Of a DNA stretch of 64,000 nucleotides, positions 47,833 to 56,906 are shown piece by piece; the stretch's first letter is position 1, and every line of letters starts with the position of its first letter. A program made the translations under genes and the position numbers. This DNA is from Exiguobacterium sp. AM39-5BH (lineage in GTDB: Bacteria > Bacillota > Bacilli > Exiguobacteriales > Exiguobacteriaceae), in the NCBI RefSeq assembly GCF_003467445.1, contig NZ_QSGS01000001.1:1-64000 (forward strand). The letters run 5' to 3'. A model generated the notes under the pieces. It was not told the DNA's origin. It was given only the letters and a program-made list of their open reading frames with translations, and searched no databases.

Positions 47833-47867
47833 AAAAAAATAACGGGCGACCGTGAAGGTCGACCCGT
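47833..47867 (-). terminator. Terminator of the yutJ-like gene
   Basis: AACGGGCGACC pairs with GGTCGACCCGTT across GTGAA; read on the minus strand it ends in ATTTTTTT. Confidence 0.8.
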
Positions 47868-47872
47868 TCCTG

Positions 47873-48928
47873 TTATTTAATGACTTTATGTTTCCAAAGA
47901 ATCCCGGACTTGAGTAATCGAGCGACTTTTCCAGTGAGCGACTGTTTGCCCATAAAGACGCCGAACCCGGCCTTTTTCCCGAGCGAACCGAGTGTCCCAC
48001 GGAGCTTGATATCCGGTAAATCCGGATAACTGACACCTTTCCACTTACAAAGCAGCACTTGGACGATCTGTTCGGCCTGCGCTTCCGCGAGCTGGCCGGA
48101 CGGTGCATACGGGAGACTGGCATTGTCTCCGACGACGAAGATGTCCGGCTGTTCCGGGACGTAATGGTGTGGTGTCAATTTGACACGGCCACCACCATCG
48201 AGTTCCCACCCTTGATTTCGAACGACGGCGACCGGTTGAATCCCAGCCGTCCAGACCGTCAAATCGGACGGGAAGTGTTGCTCGTGATTCCATAGGCCGT
48301 CGGCGTCGACCCGAACGATATTGGAGTGGTTGATGACCTCGACGCCATGTTCTTCAAACCAAGACTGGACGTATGTCGAGACGCGGTTCGAGAGAAATGA
48401 TAGGACGGACGGGCCGCGGTCAAATAAACGAACTGTCAAATCCGGACGGCTCTCGCGCAACTCACTGGCGAGTTCGACGCCCGATAACCCCGCTCCGACG
48501 ATTGATACGATCGATCCTGGTGATAGGCCGTTGATAGCTTGTTGGGTCTTGCGCGATTCTTCTAGCGTTTGAATGCTGTACGTGAACTCGGCGGCACCCG
48601 GCACATTGTGATACTTGTCCTCGCACCCGAGTCCGATGACGAGGTCGTCATACGGCACTTTTTCACCGCTCGCAAGCAAGACCATCTTGTCGTCCGCATC
48701 GATATCGGTGACTTGACCGTATATGTAATCGATTTCTTCTGGAAAATCGATTCGGATATCACGATCCGATACGGTCCCCGCCGCAAGTGCATAATACTCT
48801 GTTTTTAACCCATGGTAAGGTAGACGATCGATGAGTGTGATCGATACATCCTTCAGCTGATGCCCGAGGACGCGTTCGATTACACGCATGCCCCCGTAAC
48901 CGCCTCCCAAGACGACTAATTTGCGCAT
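47873..48928 (-). CDS. yutJ: Type II NADH dehydrogenase-like flavoprotein (YutJ)
   Basis: 351 aa two-dinucleotide-binding-domain oxidoreductase: FAD motif LGGGYGGMRVIE at the N-terminus, NADH motif VGAGLSGVELASELRE near residue 155, and the FAD/quinone motif FVVGDNASLPYAPSGQLAEAQAEQIVQ near 275. It probably oxidises NADH and reduces quinone at the membrane. It diverges from yuzB. The window holds a second NDH-2 at 55163. Confidence 0.88.
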   Translation of the reverse strand: MRKLVVLGGGYGGMRVIERVLGHQLKDVSITLIDRLPYHGLKTEYYALAAGTVSDRDIRIDFPEEIDYIYGQVTDIDADDKMVLLASGEKVPYDDLVIGLGCEDKYHNVPGAAEFTYSIQTLEESRKTQQAINGLSPGSIVSIVGAGLSGVELASELRESRPDLTVRLFDRGPSVLSFLSNRVSTYVQSWFEEHGVEVINHSNIVRVDADGLWNHEQHFPSDLTVWTAGIQPVAVVRNQGWELDGGGRVKLTPHHYVPEQPDIFVVGDNASLPYAPSGQLAEAQAEQIVQVLLCKWKGVSYPDLPDIKLRGTLGSLGKKAGFGVFMGKQSLTGKVARLLKSGILWKHKVIK

Positions 48929-49025
48929 AAAAATCCCCCTTTGTTACACTTCAACTGTATCATGTTATAATACGCCGTAGAAGAACCATTTTCCTGTTTT
49001 GAGGGAAAGGGGAAGGGTGAATGAT

Positions 49026-49262
49026 ATGATGAATCCGATCATTGAGTTCTGCGCCTCTAATTTGGCGATGGGTTCACAAATCGCCCGGGCCAAACTAGAG
49101 TCCGATCCAGACCTAGATGTCGTTGAATATGGCTGTACAGGCTATTGCGGCGTCTGTTCGCTCGACTTGTTTTGTTTAGTTGATGGCGAGGTCGTGACGG
49201 GAGATACGCCAGAGCAACTTGTGATGAACGTATATGAAAAAATTGAAGAAATGGCATGGTGA
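49026..49262 (+). CDS. yuzB: YuzB-like DUF1450 protein
   Basis: 78 aa Cys-rich small protein with Cys9, Cys37, Cys41, Cys44 and Cys50 ([22 protein letters not shown]). The spacing suggests a metal or Fe-S site. Function unknown; it is conserved next to yutJ in Bacillales. The ATG at 49026 is followed by a second ATG; AAGGGTGA lies upstream. Confidence 0.85.
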   Translation: MMNPIIEFCASNLAMGSQIARAKLESDPDLDVVEYGCTGYCGVCSLDLFCLVDGEVVTGDTPEQLVMNVYEKIEEMAW

Positions 49263-49297
49263 AAAAGTTTGAAGTTGCTTCAAACTTTTTTTATTTT
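49263..49297 (+). terminator. Terminator of yuzB
   Basis: AAAGTTTGAAG pairs perfectly with CTTCAAACTTT, followed by a long T-run, directly after the stop codon. Confidence 0.9.
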
Positions 49298-49312
49298 GAC
49301 GGTTTTGACCCG

Positions 49313-49341
49313 TTGCAATATTAAAATAGGTCTGGTATATT
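49313..49341 (+). promoter_or_regulatory. Promoter of the nucleoside transporter
   Basis: TTGCAA (49313-49318) and TATATT (49336-49341), 17 nt apart. The leader to 49473 holds a TGTCT...AGACA inverted repeat and a weak cre-like GAAAGCGTTTC. Confidence 0.55.
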
Positions 49342-49472
49342 CAAAGAGGTTCGAATGTAGGTTGTCTGACGTTAGACATCGAAAAAAGAAAGCGTTTCAA
49401 ACGGTAGGGCACATCTCAGTTCGGGTATATCACAATTATCAGGTTTCGCAATATGAAAGGAGTACAACACCA

Positions 49473-50684
49473 ATGAATATCATGAGCGTGGTTGGTATTT
49501 TGGCACTAATTGGTATCGCTTACATCTTCTCAACCAACCGGAAAGCCATCAAATGGCGCACCGTTCTCGCTGCCTTCGCAGTACAGTTTACGTTTGCTTT
49601 TCTTGTACTTTACACTTCGGGAGGTCGTGCAGCACTTGAATGGCTCTCAAACGGGGTTCAAAATGTATTGAACACAGCGAACGCTGGAATCAGTTTTGTC
49701 TTCGGTACAGCAGTTGGCGGAGACAACTTCGTCTTCGCCTTCCAAGTGTTGACGATTATTGTCTTCATGTCGTCTCTGATTGCCCTTCTCTATTATTTAG
49801 GTATCATGCAGTGGGTCATCCGTATTCTCGGTACGGCCCTCGCGAAAGCACTCGGCACGTCGCGTAAAGAATCGCTCTCGGCGACAGCGAACATCTTTGT
49901 CGGTCAGACGGAAGCACCGCTCGTCATCAAGCCTTATCTTCCGACGATGACACAATCGGAACTCTTCGCTGTCATGGTCGGTGGTCTCGCCTCGGTTGCC
50001 GGTTCAGTTCTTGCTGGATACGCTGCTCTTGGTGTACCGCTCGAGTACTTGCTCGCAGCAAGCTTCATGGCAGCGCCAGCTGGTCTTTTGTTCGCGAAAA
50101 TCATCGTTCCGGAAACAGAAGAGTACAACGATGACATCGAGATTGCTGAAGATGAAGAGAACAAAGCAGCGAACTTTGTCGATGCGGCCGCCCGTGGTGC
50201 GTCTGACGGTCTCTTCCTTGCATTGAACGTCGGTGCGATGCTTCTCGCCTTTGTTTCATTGATTGCGCTCGTCAACTTGATTTTAGGTGGAATCGGCGGC
50301 TTGTTCGGATTTGACAGTCTCTCGCTCCAGTTGATTCTTGGTTATGTATTCGCGCCACTTGCGTTCGTCATCGGTGTACCGTGGGCAGATGCCATTCAAT
50401 TCGGTAGCTTCCTCGGTCAAAAACTCGTCTTGAATGAATTCGTAGCCTTCTCAGAGTTTGCACCTGTCATCGGTACGGGTGAACTTACAGCACGTACGGA
50501 AGCGATGATTGCCTTCGCGCTTTGTGGATTCGCTAACATCTCGTCACTTGCGATTCTTCTCGGTGGTCTCGGTGGAATGGCGCCGAACCGTCGGAACGAT
50601 ATCGCGCGCATGGGTGTCCTCGCGATTCTCGCAGGTACGCTTGCAAACTTGATGTCAGCGACACTCGCTGGTCTTCTTCTCTAA
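49473..50684 (+). CDS. nupC: NupC-family concentrative nucleoside transporter
   Basis: 403 aa membrane protein of the CNT family: GTALAKALGTSRKESLSATANIFVGQTEAPLVIKPYLP, ASVAGSVLAGYAALGVPLEYLLAASFMAAPAGLLFAKI and CGFANISSLAILLGGLGGMAPNRR are characteristic. It imports nucleosides with H+ or Na+. The start at 49473 follows AAAGGAG; the frame back to 49269 crosses the promoter. It corresponds in position to B. subtilis yutK. Confidence 0.93.
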   Translation: MNIMSVVGILALIGIAYIFSTNRKAIKWRTVLAAFAVQFTFAFLVLYTSGGRAALEWLSNGVQNVLNTANAGISFVFGTAVGGDNFVFAFQVLTIIVFMSSLIALLYYLGIMQWVIRILGTALAKALGTSRKESLSATANIFVGQTEAPLVIKPYLPTMTQSELFAVMVGGLASVAGSVLAGYAALGVPLEYLLAASFMAAPAGLLFAKIIVPETEEYNDDIEIAEDEENKAANFVDAAARGASDGLFLALNVGAMLLAFVSLIALVNLILGGIGGLFGFDSLSLQLILGYVFAPLAFVIGVPWADAIQFGSFLGQKLVLNEFVAFSEFAPVIGTGELTARTEAMIAFALCGFANISSLAILLGGLGGMAPNRRNDIARMGVLAILAGTLANLMSATLAGLLL

Positions 50685-50701
50685 TCAAACACGATATACT
50701 C

Positions 50702-50732
50702 AGAGTGATCACTTCGGTGGTCACTCTTTTTT
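50702..50732 (+). terminator. Terminator of nupC
   Basis: AGAGTGATCAC (50702-50712) pairs with GTGGTCACTCT (50717-50727) around TTCG, then TTTTT. Confidence 0.9.
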
Positions 50733-50747
50733 AAGGAGGAATGCCAT

Positions 50748-51302
50748 ATGTATGGAATGATAGCGCTTTTTGATGAACAAACTGAGAAACGAATTCAAGG
50801 GGTGTGGGAAGGCTTAAAACAAGAGGGAATTACTTCTTACGCATATGACGTCTCGAATCGAGAACCTCATCTGACATTAGCTAGTTACAGTAGTTTGAAT
50901 GTTGAGGCGTATATCGAACTGATGGACAGTCATTATCAAACGCGGGAGGTCGTCAATCTAGCGTTTAATACGTTAGGTACCTTTATTCAATCGGGTACGC
51001 TGTTTCTGTCACCTACTGTTTCATCTGGATTGAGAGAACTTCATTCCGAGCATCATCGTATATTTGAGAAATTTAACGATAACCCTGAGTCTCTATATTT
51101 GCCGGATTCATGGATTCCGCACTGTACGCTGGCAAACAGATTGTCTAGAAAAGAGATGAAAGATGCTTTTGAATATTGTACCGACACTTTAAAACCGATA
51201 GTTGGAAAAATTGTAGAGGTGGCCTTGATTGAACTTGTGACGCCGAGCGAGGTTCAGATTGTGCATTCGGTATCTTTAAAGGAACAAAAGCACCTAGACT
51301 GA
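50748..51302 (+). CDS. 2'-5' RNA ligase / 2H phosphoesterase family protein
   Basis: 184 aa with two H-x-T motifs, His41-Thr43 (PHLTLASY) and His125-Thr127 (PHCTLANRL), the signature of 2H phosphoesterases that open cyclic phosphates. Substrate unknown. AAGGAGGAATGCC precedes ATG. It is visibly more AT-rich than its neighbours, hinting at separate origin. Its 3' end lies inside the terminator shared with ribU. Confidence 0.85.
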   Translation: MYGMIALFDEQTEKRIQGVWEGLKQEGITSYAYDVSNREPHLTLASYSSLNVEAYIELMDSHYQTREVVNLAFNTLGTFIQSGTLFLSPTVSSGLRELHSEHHRIFEKFNDNPESLYLPDSWIPHCTLANRLSRKEMKDAFEYCTDTLKPIVGKIVEVALIELVTPSEVQIVHSVSLKEQKHLD

Positions 51303-51317
51303 TGTCCAGGTGCTTTT
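51286..51317. terminator. Bidirectional terminator between the 2H gene and ribU
   Basis: AAAAGCACCT (51286-51295) pairs with AGGTGCTTTT (51308-51317). The first arm overlaps the end of the coding region. Confidence 0.8.
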
Positions 51318-51320
51318 CGT

Positions 51321-51908
51321 TTACGCTTGAAGTTGCATGCGTTGGCGTTCGATCCACGGCTTCAATTTGAGGAAGAGTGGGACGAACAGCGCACTGATCA
51401 ACAATGCTTTAATGAAGTTGAACGGCAAGATGCCGTAGAGTACGAGGTCCGTTTTGACTGCAGGCTGCGCCATCTCGGTCATGCCGAAGAAGAACGCGTA
51501 GGCTGGTAAGATGAGCAAATAGTTCAAAATCGCCAAGCTGAGTGCCATCGTGATTGTGCCGGCCACGAGGCCTGAAGCGAGCGCTTTATTCGTTTTACGT
51601 TTATGGTAGAACCATGCGACCGGATACATGAAGGCGACACCTGCAAAGAAGTTTGCCACTTCACCGACCGGGACGCCGCCACCGTTAAAGACATAATAGA
51701 GGACGTTTTTTAGAGCGACGACCACGACACCTGCTAGTGGCGAGAACACGATCCCGGCGACGAGCGCGGGAATGTCACTAAAGTCCACTTTTAGGAATGG
51801 TGGCAGGAATGGCAGCGGGAAGTTAAAGAGCATGAGGACAAAAGAAATGGCCCCGAGCATCGATAGCGTCACCAGTGTTGTCAATCGTTTGTTGCGCGTT
51901 GTTTTCAT
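51321..51908 (-). CDS. ribU: Riboflavin ECF transporter substrate-binding subunit RibU
   Basis: 195 aa, six helices. RibU-type features are LGAISFVLMLFNFPLPFLPPFLKVDFSDIPAL and GGGVPVGEVANFFAG. It captures riboflavin and docks on the shared EcfAA'T module encoded elsewhere. The start at 51908 follows AAAGGAGAG; the longer frame to 51980 is leader. The upstream FMN riboswitch confirms the assignment. Confidence 0.94.
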   Translation of the reverse strand: MKTTRNKRLTTLVTLSMLGAISFVLMLFNFPLPFLPPFLKVDFSDIPALVAGIVFSPLAGVVVVALKNVLYYVFNGGGVPVGEVANFFAGVAFMYPVAWFYHKRKTNKALASGLVAGTITMALSLAILNYLLILPAYAFFFGMTEMAQPAVKTDLVLYGILPFNFIKALLISALFVPLFLKLKPWIERQRMQLQA

Positions 51909-51955
51909 CAAAATCTCTCCTTTTGTCGCTCCTTGATGAATGGCACCCGTCGCAT

Positions 51956-51987
51956 AGAAAAACCCGATTGTATCAAACAATCGGGAG
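51956..51987 (-). terminator. FMN-riboswitch terminator of ribU
   Basis: Plus-strand arms 51963-51971 and 51977-51985 are perfect complements; on the minus strand the stem is followed by TTTTT. It lies between the riboswitch and the ribU start. Confidence 0.85.
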
Positions 51988-52071
51988 AGGTTACGCGCAT
52001 ACGAAATAGATGTTCTCGTCGGTGTTTAGACCACGCCAAAGAAAACATCCGGATATCGGTCGGATGCCGCC

Positions 52072-52205
52072 ATCTTCTCCCATCCAGACTTTACTGTCGG
52101 CTTTCGAATCTCACGAAATCAGCAAGCAACGCCTTGCTCGCTCACGGGCTGAGAAGATCATGTCTTCAATACCGCCGGTCGGGAATTTCACCCTGCCCCG
52201 AAGAT
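52072..52205 (-). ncRNA. FMN riboswitch (RFN element)
   Basis: Read on the minus strand: ATCTTCGGGGCAGGGTG, AATTCCCGACCGGCGGT, AGCCCGTGAGC, GACAGTAAAGTCTGGATGGG and AGAAGAT, the conserved RFN blocks in order. FMN binding should favour the terminator at 51956 and switch off ribU. Confidence 0.96.
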
Positions 52206-52306
52206 GGAACGATTTAATTTTTTTTGTTACAGTTTAGTTATACAAGATATTTCACAAAATCTCAAGTCGGTTGACTTGAAGTTAAGATAATGAAGGAGGA
52301 GTTCAG

Positions 52307-52663
52307 ATGATTCATTTGACAGAGTCAGCTGCCTTACAAGTCATCGATATGATGAAACAGACAGAACACCCCGAGAATCAGTACTTGCGCATCAAGGTCC
52401 AAGGCGGAGGCTGCACCGGTCTCTCGTACGGGATGGGATTCGATGAAGACAAGACGGATCGAGATATCCAGTTCGACCATTACGGTGTCCGCGTCATCGT
52501 CGCCGAAGCGGATCATGGGGTCGTCGATGGTCTCGAAATTGATTATAAGCAGTCCATGCTCGGGGGCGGGTTCACGATTAAAAACCCGAACGCCATCGCC
52601 ACGTGCGGATGCGGTTCGAGTTTTCGGACGGCGTCGAACGCCGGGACACCTGGAGACTGTTAA
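52307..52663 (+). CDS. yutM: A-type Fe-S carrier (ErpA/IscA/HesB family, YutM)
   Basis: 118 aa. Cluster ligands Cys36 (VQGGGCTGLSYG), Cys100 and Cys102 (TCGCGSSF) are all present. It carries Fe-S clusters from the SUF scaffold to targets. AAGGAGGAG precedes ATG. A terminator follows at once. Confidence 0.94.
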   Translation: MIHLTESAALQVIDMMKQTEHPENQYLRIKVQGGGCTGLSYGMGFDEDKTDRDIQFDHYGVRVIVAEADHGVVDGLEIDYKQSMLGGGFTIKNPNAIATCGCGSSFRTASNAGTPGDC

Positions 52664-52665
52664 AC

Positions 52666-52700
52666 GAAAGGCCAATCGTCGATGCGATTGGCCTTTTTTT
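52666..52700 (+). terminator. Terminator of yutM
   Basis: AAAGGCCAATCG pairs with CGATTGGCCTTT with a short loop, then T-run. Confidence 0.9.
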
Positions 52701-53029
52701 CGACCCAGCCCGTTTCTTTCGTCATCATCAAGCGATCACTTTTGACGTTGCTTCCGTTCGGATGGGATGTTTACACGGGGGAACGTCATAAGTTACATGT
52801 TTCGGTCGTGATGTGGAACGAACAAAGAAGCTCTTATGCTCGGTCAAGAACCGAGCAGCGACTGAAATCCGTTGAGTTATCCCCACCTCGCGGACACATG
52901 ATGTAATGAATCGGACTTACTTTGTTTTTTTATATATAAGAATAAAAAACAAGGAAATGGAAGATTAGGTGAGAGGAAGCAAGGGAAAATGAAAAGAGAT
53001 GTCATTCATATGTAGGAGGGGTTGGGACG
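52701..53029. other. Intergenic region before the epimerase gene
   Basis: No convincing gene: the plus frame 52682-52906 begins inside the yutM terminator and matches nothing I know. Two hairpins are visible: TGCTCGGT (52837-52844) with ACCGAGCA (52850-52857), and an AT-rich one near 52922-52952. The right part is AT-rich and probably holds the promoter. GTAGGAGGGG at 53012-53021 is the ribosome site of the next gene. Confidence 0.4.
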
Positions 53030-53883
53030 ATGAGAAAGGTATTGATATTCGGCGGGTCACGCTATTTTGGAAAACGGTTAGCACTTCGGCTAGCAGAGAC
53101 CGGTGACGACGTCACGATTGTGACGCGTGGACAACTCCAGGTGCCGGAGGCGGAAGGGATTCGTTCGATTAAAGGGGACCGGCAATCAGTGGCGACGATG
53201 AAAGACTTGTCACGCAACCATTACGACCTCGTTTATGACAACATTTGCTTCAACCCGTATCAAGCAAAAATCGCCTCCGACGCTTTATGGATCAAGTCGG
53301 CAAATACGTGCTCACGTCGACGATGTCGGTCTATGCGCCGGGAGCCGCCTTGAAAGAAAGTGACTTCAATCCACTCCACCACGACTACCATCTGGAGTCC
53401 GAACACGATTACGGACAAGGGAAGCGGGAAGCCGAGTCGTACTTCTTCCATCGCGCCTCGTTCCCCGTCGCAACCGTCCGTTTGCCGATCGTCTTAGGTC
53501 CAGACGACTATACGGACCGTCTCAAGTTTTATATCGATGCCGTCCGTCGAGAAGAGCCAATCGTCCTGCATCATCCCGAAGCAAAGATGGGCTTTATCTC
53601 CAGTTTTGAAGCGGCGTCGTTTTTAGAGTGGGTCGGTCGAGCCAATGTGACCGGTCCGTTCAATGCGGCGAGTGAAGGCATCATCTCAATCGGTGCACTC
53701 ATGGAGCGGGTTGGCCATCACTTAAATAAACCGGTCCACATCATTAAAGATGGCGAGTCATCGCCATACGATACGGACGTCGACTATTATATGTCGATCG
53801 CCGAGGCGAAAAAGGCCGGTTTCGTGTTCACCCAACTCGATGATTGGCTCGACCGGGTCATCATGCAGACGATTCGCAAATAA
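53030..53883 (+). CDS. NAD-dependent epimerase/SDR-like protein (frameshifted)
   Basis: The N-terminal NAD(P) motif is FGGSRYFGKRLA with VTRG after the second strand; the C-terminal part holds TSTMSVYAPG and RLPIVLGPDDYTDRLKFY. The frame breaks at 53284: one more T (TTTT for TTT) joins IASDA to FMDQVGKYVLTSTMSVY and gives 284 aa. Substrate unknown; the GGSRYFG motif occurs in the NAD-dependent epimerase group annotated near RNA-binding epimerase-like proteins. A terminator follows. Confidence 0.8.
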
Positions 53884-53884
53884 A

Positions 53885-53915
53885 AATGGCCCTCATCGTG
53901 ATGATGAGGGCCAGC
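53885..53915. terminator. Bidirectional terminator between the epimerase gene and yumC
   Basis: TGGCCCTCATC pairs with GATGAGGGCCA around GTGAT. Confidence 0.85.
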
Positions 53916-53918
53916 TCT

Positions 53919-54896
53919 TTATTTCCCGGCAAATACCGAAGTCGAGTGTTGCGGGTGACGCGCTGTCGGGTCGACGAGCTGCTTCACTTGGTTGATGGCG
54001 ATTGGGGCTTCTCCGAAGCCGGTCGCGATCAATTTCACTTTTCCTTCGTACGTGGCGATGTCACCGCAAGCGAAGATACCTGCGACGGTCGTCTCCATGC
54101 GTGAGTCGACGCGGATCGTGTTCTTCTCGAACTCCATGCCCCAATTTTTGATGGGGCCGAGTGACGAGACGAAACCGTAATTACAGATGAGGTCATCGAT
54201 TTCGACGAATTTCGATTCGCCGTCTTTGTCCGTCAATTCGACGGACTCGATGTGCGTTTCACCTGAAAGTGATTCGATGTTATATGGCGTCCAGACGTTA
54301 ATCGTTGAAGCTTTCATCTGTTCGACCGTATGCTCGTGGGCCCGGAATCGGTCGCGACGGTGGACGATATGGACTTCTTTCGCAATTCCTTTGAGCATAA
54401 GTGCCCAGTCGACGGCAGAGTCACCGCCGCCGGCAATCATGACGCGACGATCGCGGAATTTTTCCATGTTATCGACGAAGTAATGAAGGTTCGCATAGTC
54501 TTCGCAACCATCGAGACCGAGTGGTCGTGCGGCGAATGCCCCGTTCCCGGCTGTGATAATGATTGCTTTCGTATGGTACTCGTCTTTATTCGTCGAAATC
54601 TGAAACGTGCCGTCCTCTAGACGCTCGACCGTTTCAACCGTCTCCCCGAGACGGTAGTCCTGCTCGAACTGATCGGCTTGAGCTTTTAATTGGTCAATCA
54701 AATCTTGGGCTTTCACTTTCGGGAAGCCGGCGATGTCGTAAATATATTTTTCTGGATACAGTGTCGACAATTGTCCACCGAGTTGTGGCAAACTTTCGAT
54801 CAACGCCGTATCAAGTTGGCGCATACCTGCATAAAATGCGGTGAACAGTCCAATCGGACCGCCGCCGATGATGATCACATCTTTTGTCGATTTCAT
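53919..54896 (-). CDS. yumC: Ferredoxin/flavodoxin-NADP reductase, thioredoxin-reductase-like (YumC)
   Basis: 325 aa. FAD motif [16 protein letters not shown] near residue 10, NADPH motif [13 protein letters not shown] near 160 and [28 protein letters not shown] near 285. It lacks the CxxC of thioredoxin reductase, as in YumC-type FNR2 enzymes. It supplies reduced ferredoxin or flavodoxin from NADPH. The start at 54896 follows AGGAGGAATT; the 10-residue extension is unnecessary. Confidence 0.93.
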   Translation of the reverse strand: MKSTKDVIIIGGGPIGLFTAFYAGMRQLDTALIESLPQLGGQLSTLYPEKYIYDIAGFPKVKAQDLIDQLKAQADQFEQDYRLGETVETVERLEDGTFQISTNKDEYHTKAIIITAGNGAFAARPLGLDGCEDYANLHYFVDNMEKFRDRRVMIAGGGDSAVDWALMLKGIAKEVHIVHRRDRFRAHEHTVEQMKASTINVWTPYNIESLSGETHIESVELTDKDGESKFVEIDDLICNYGFVSSLGPIKNWGMEFEKNTIRVDSRMETTVAGIFACGDIATYEGKVKLIATGFGEAPIAINQVKQLVDPTARHPQHSTSVFAGK

Positions 54897-55008
54897 CGAA
54901 TTCCTCCTCAAAACGTATACATCCATTATAGGGACAATCGTGAATTAAATCCATTCTGTACAAACATCTTATGCTTCCAATAAAAATTCAAGAAGATAAG
55001 CTTTTCCA

Positions 55009-55037
55009 TTGAGAAAACAAAACAAAGAGCGTACAAT
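55009..55037 (+). promoter_or_regulatory. Promoter of ndh
   Basis: TTGAGA (55009-55014) and TACAAT (55032-55037), 17 nt apart. The leader downstream holds two GTGAACATT copies (55053-55061 and 55087-55095). Confidence 0.65.
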
Positions 55038-55162
55038 GAATGAGAAGCAAATGTGAACATTGGTTGAACAAGGTTTAGGCTTTATCGTGAACATTCATGT
55101 GAAAAAACACACAACATGGTTGTTCAAAAAAACAAAACTATCAAAATAAGGTGGAAATGAAC

Positions 55163-56374
55163 ATGAAACGACCTAACATTGTTATTCTCGGCGCAGGTTT
55201 CGGGGGCCTCATCACAGCGGTCAACCTCCAGAAGACACTTTCAGCTGGCGACGCGAACATCACGCTCATCAACAAGCATGATTACCATTACCAGACGACG
55301 TGGCTTCATGAGCCAGCGGCCGGCACAATGAAACCGGATCAAGCTCGCATCTACATCAACGACGTTGTGAACCCGTCACGCGTAAAATTTGTTAAAGGAA
55401 TCGTCGATCGCGTCGATACTACGGCTAAACAAGTACTACTCGCAGACGGATCGACTGTCGAATATGATTATGTCGTGTTCGCGCTCGGTGGCGTACCTGA
55501 AACATTCGGTATCCCTGGCCTTAAAGAGAACGCCATGACAATCAGTTCATTGAACAGCGTTCGTAAAATTAAAGAACATATTGAGTACTCATTCGCGCAA
55601 TATAAAACGAATGGCTCGACAAACCGCTCATACGTCACAATCGTTGTCGGCGGCGCCGGTTTCACGGGCATCGAGTTCCTCGGTGAACTCGTTAACCGTG
55701 TCCCAGAACTTTGCAAGCAATATGATGTGCCACGTGAAGCGGTTCGTATCGTGAACATCGAGGCGGCTCCGACCGTGCTTCCTGGCTTTGATCCAGAACT
55801 TACGACATATGCCCAGAAGTGGTTGGAACGTAATGGCGTCGAGATGAAACTCGGCAACGGCATCAAAGGTGTGGAGCCTGGGGTCGTTACGTTCGGTCCG
55901 CTTCAAGGCGACACGACGGAGACGATTGAAGCGAACACGATCCTATGGACAGGCGGCGTCAGCGGAAGCCCGATTATTGAGAAGTCAGGCTTTGAAGCGG
56001 TCCGTAACCGTGTCATGGTCGAGGCGGACAACCGGGCTCCAGGTCACGACAACGTCTTCATCATCGGTGACTGCTCGGCTGTCATGGATCCGGTCTCGAA
56101 CCGTCCATACCCACCGACTGCCCAAATCGCGACACAACAAGCGCACAACGTGGCGAAAAACATCGCTGCCCTCATCAATGGGAAATCGACTTCGAAATTC
56201 ACGTATGAGAGCAAAGGGACAGTCGCATCACTTGGCCATAACGACGGCATCGGCATCGTCATGGGTAAAAAGATTTTCGGCCGCAACGCTTCATTCATGA
56301 AGAAAGTGATTGATAACAAGCATTTCGTTGAATTGAAGAAGTATGGTCTCGTCCTCAAAAAAGGAAAGTTCTAA
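55163..56374 (+). CDS. ndh: Type II NADH:quinone dehydrogenase
   Basis: 403 aa NDH-2. FAD motif ILGAGFGGLITAVNL (residues 8-22), NADH motif VVGGAGFTGIEFLGELVNR near 158-176, FIIGDCSAVMDPVSNRPYPPTAQIATQQAHNVAKNI near 300. It oxidises NADH and reduces menaquinone without pumping protons. The start at 55163 follows AAGGTGG; earlier GTG and ATG codons overlap that site. Corresponds to YumB-type Ndh and diverges from yumC. Confidence 0.94.
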   Translation: MKRPNIVILGAGFGGLITAVNLQKTLSAGDANITLINKHDYHYQTTWLHEPAAGTMKPDQARIYINDVVNPSRVKFVKGIVDRVDTTAKQVLLADGSTVEYDYVVFALGGVPETFGIPGLKENAMTISSLNSVRKIKEHIEYSFAQYKTNGSTNRSYVTIVVGGAGFTGIEFLGELVNRVPELCKQYDVPREAVRIVNIEAAPTVLPGFDPELTTYAQKWLERNGVEMKLGNGIKGVEPGVVTFGPLQGDTTETIEANTILWTGGVSGSPIIEKSGFEAVRNRVMVEADNRAPGHDNVFIIGDCSAVMDPVSNRPYPPTAQIATQQAHNVAKNIAALINGKSTSKFTYESKGTVASLGHNDGIGIVMGKKIFGRNASFMKKVIDNKHFVELKKYGLVLKKGKF

Positions 56375-56387
56375 GCAATCGAATTCA

Positions 56388-56418
56388 AGGGCCCGCTTAA
56401 AGTGAGCGGGCTCTTTTT
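56388..56418 (+). terminator. Terminator of ndh
   Basis: GCCCGCT (56391-56397) pairs with AGCGGGC (56405-56411), then TCTTTTT. Confidence 0.82.
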
Positions 56419-56489
56419 GTACAGTGTTCCCCTTTGACCTAGCAGAGGGCGATTCGGTATAATAGACAACGGGAAAAGGGGGCAATCGC

Positions 56490-56807
56490 ATGCATATCAT
56501 TCAGGCTGTTATTGGGGCGATTCTTTATTTGGTCATCTTCTTCAGCATCGGTTTCATTTTGAACATGCTGCTTAAAAAAACATGGACGCTCGTGTTCATC
56601 TATCCGATTTTCGTCATTTTGATGATTGATAACGTTAAGCTCTCGAGTTATATCACAGAGACGTCGTCCGCGCTCGCCAACGTTTACGAACGAGTGCTCG
56701 GACTCCAGTTCCTTGATGTATTCATGCTCGGTTTCGGTTTGCTCGGTGCGATTTTGGCCGGCGTCACGATTCGCTATTTGCGTAAGAGCGGTTACTCTAT
56801 GTTCTAA
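56490..56807 (+). CDS. yuiB: YuiB-like membrane protein
   Basis: 105 aa with three hydrophobic segments (about 5-27, 31-47, 75-95). Length and pattern (FFSIGFILNMLLKKTWTLVFIYPIFV) fit YuiB, which also follows ndh/yumB in B. subtilis. Function unknown. AAAAGGGGGC precedes ATG. Confidence 0.75.
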   Translation: MHIIQAVIGAILYLVIFFSIGFILNMLLKKTWTLVFIYPIFVILMIDNVKLSSYITETSSALANVYERVLGLQFLDVFMLGFGLLGAILAGVTIRYLRKSGYSMF

Positions 56808-56835
56808 AGACGACAGAAATGTTCGTCTTTTTTGT
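56806..56835 (+). terminator. Terminator of the yuiB-like gene
   Basis: AAAGACGA (56806-56813) pairs with TCGTCTTT (56823-56830), then TTTTGTTTT. Confidence 0.82.
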
Positions 56836-56906
56836 TTTCCGCCTACTTTTTTAGAAGGCGAACCGATATACTAGATAACGTAACGATTTAATTAGTAAGG
56901 GATGCG

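Noticed and set aside
47808..47846. 12-codon GTG-initiated leader peptide after AAGGAGGAGG
   Set aside because: The ribosome site is good but the peptide is tiny, ends inside a terminator and has no visible downstream target.
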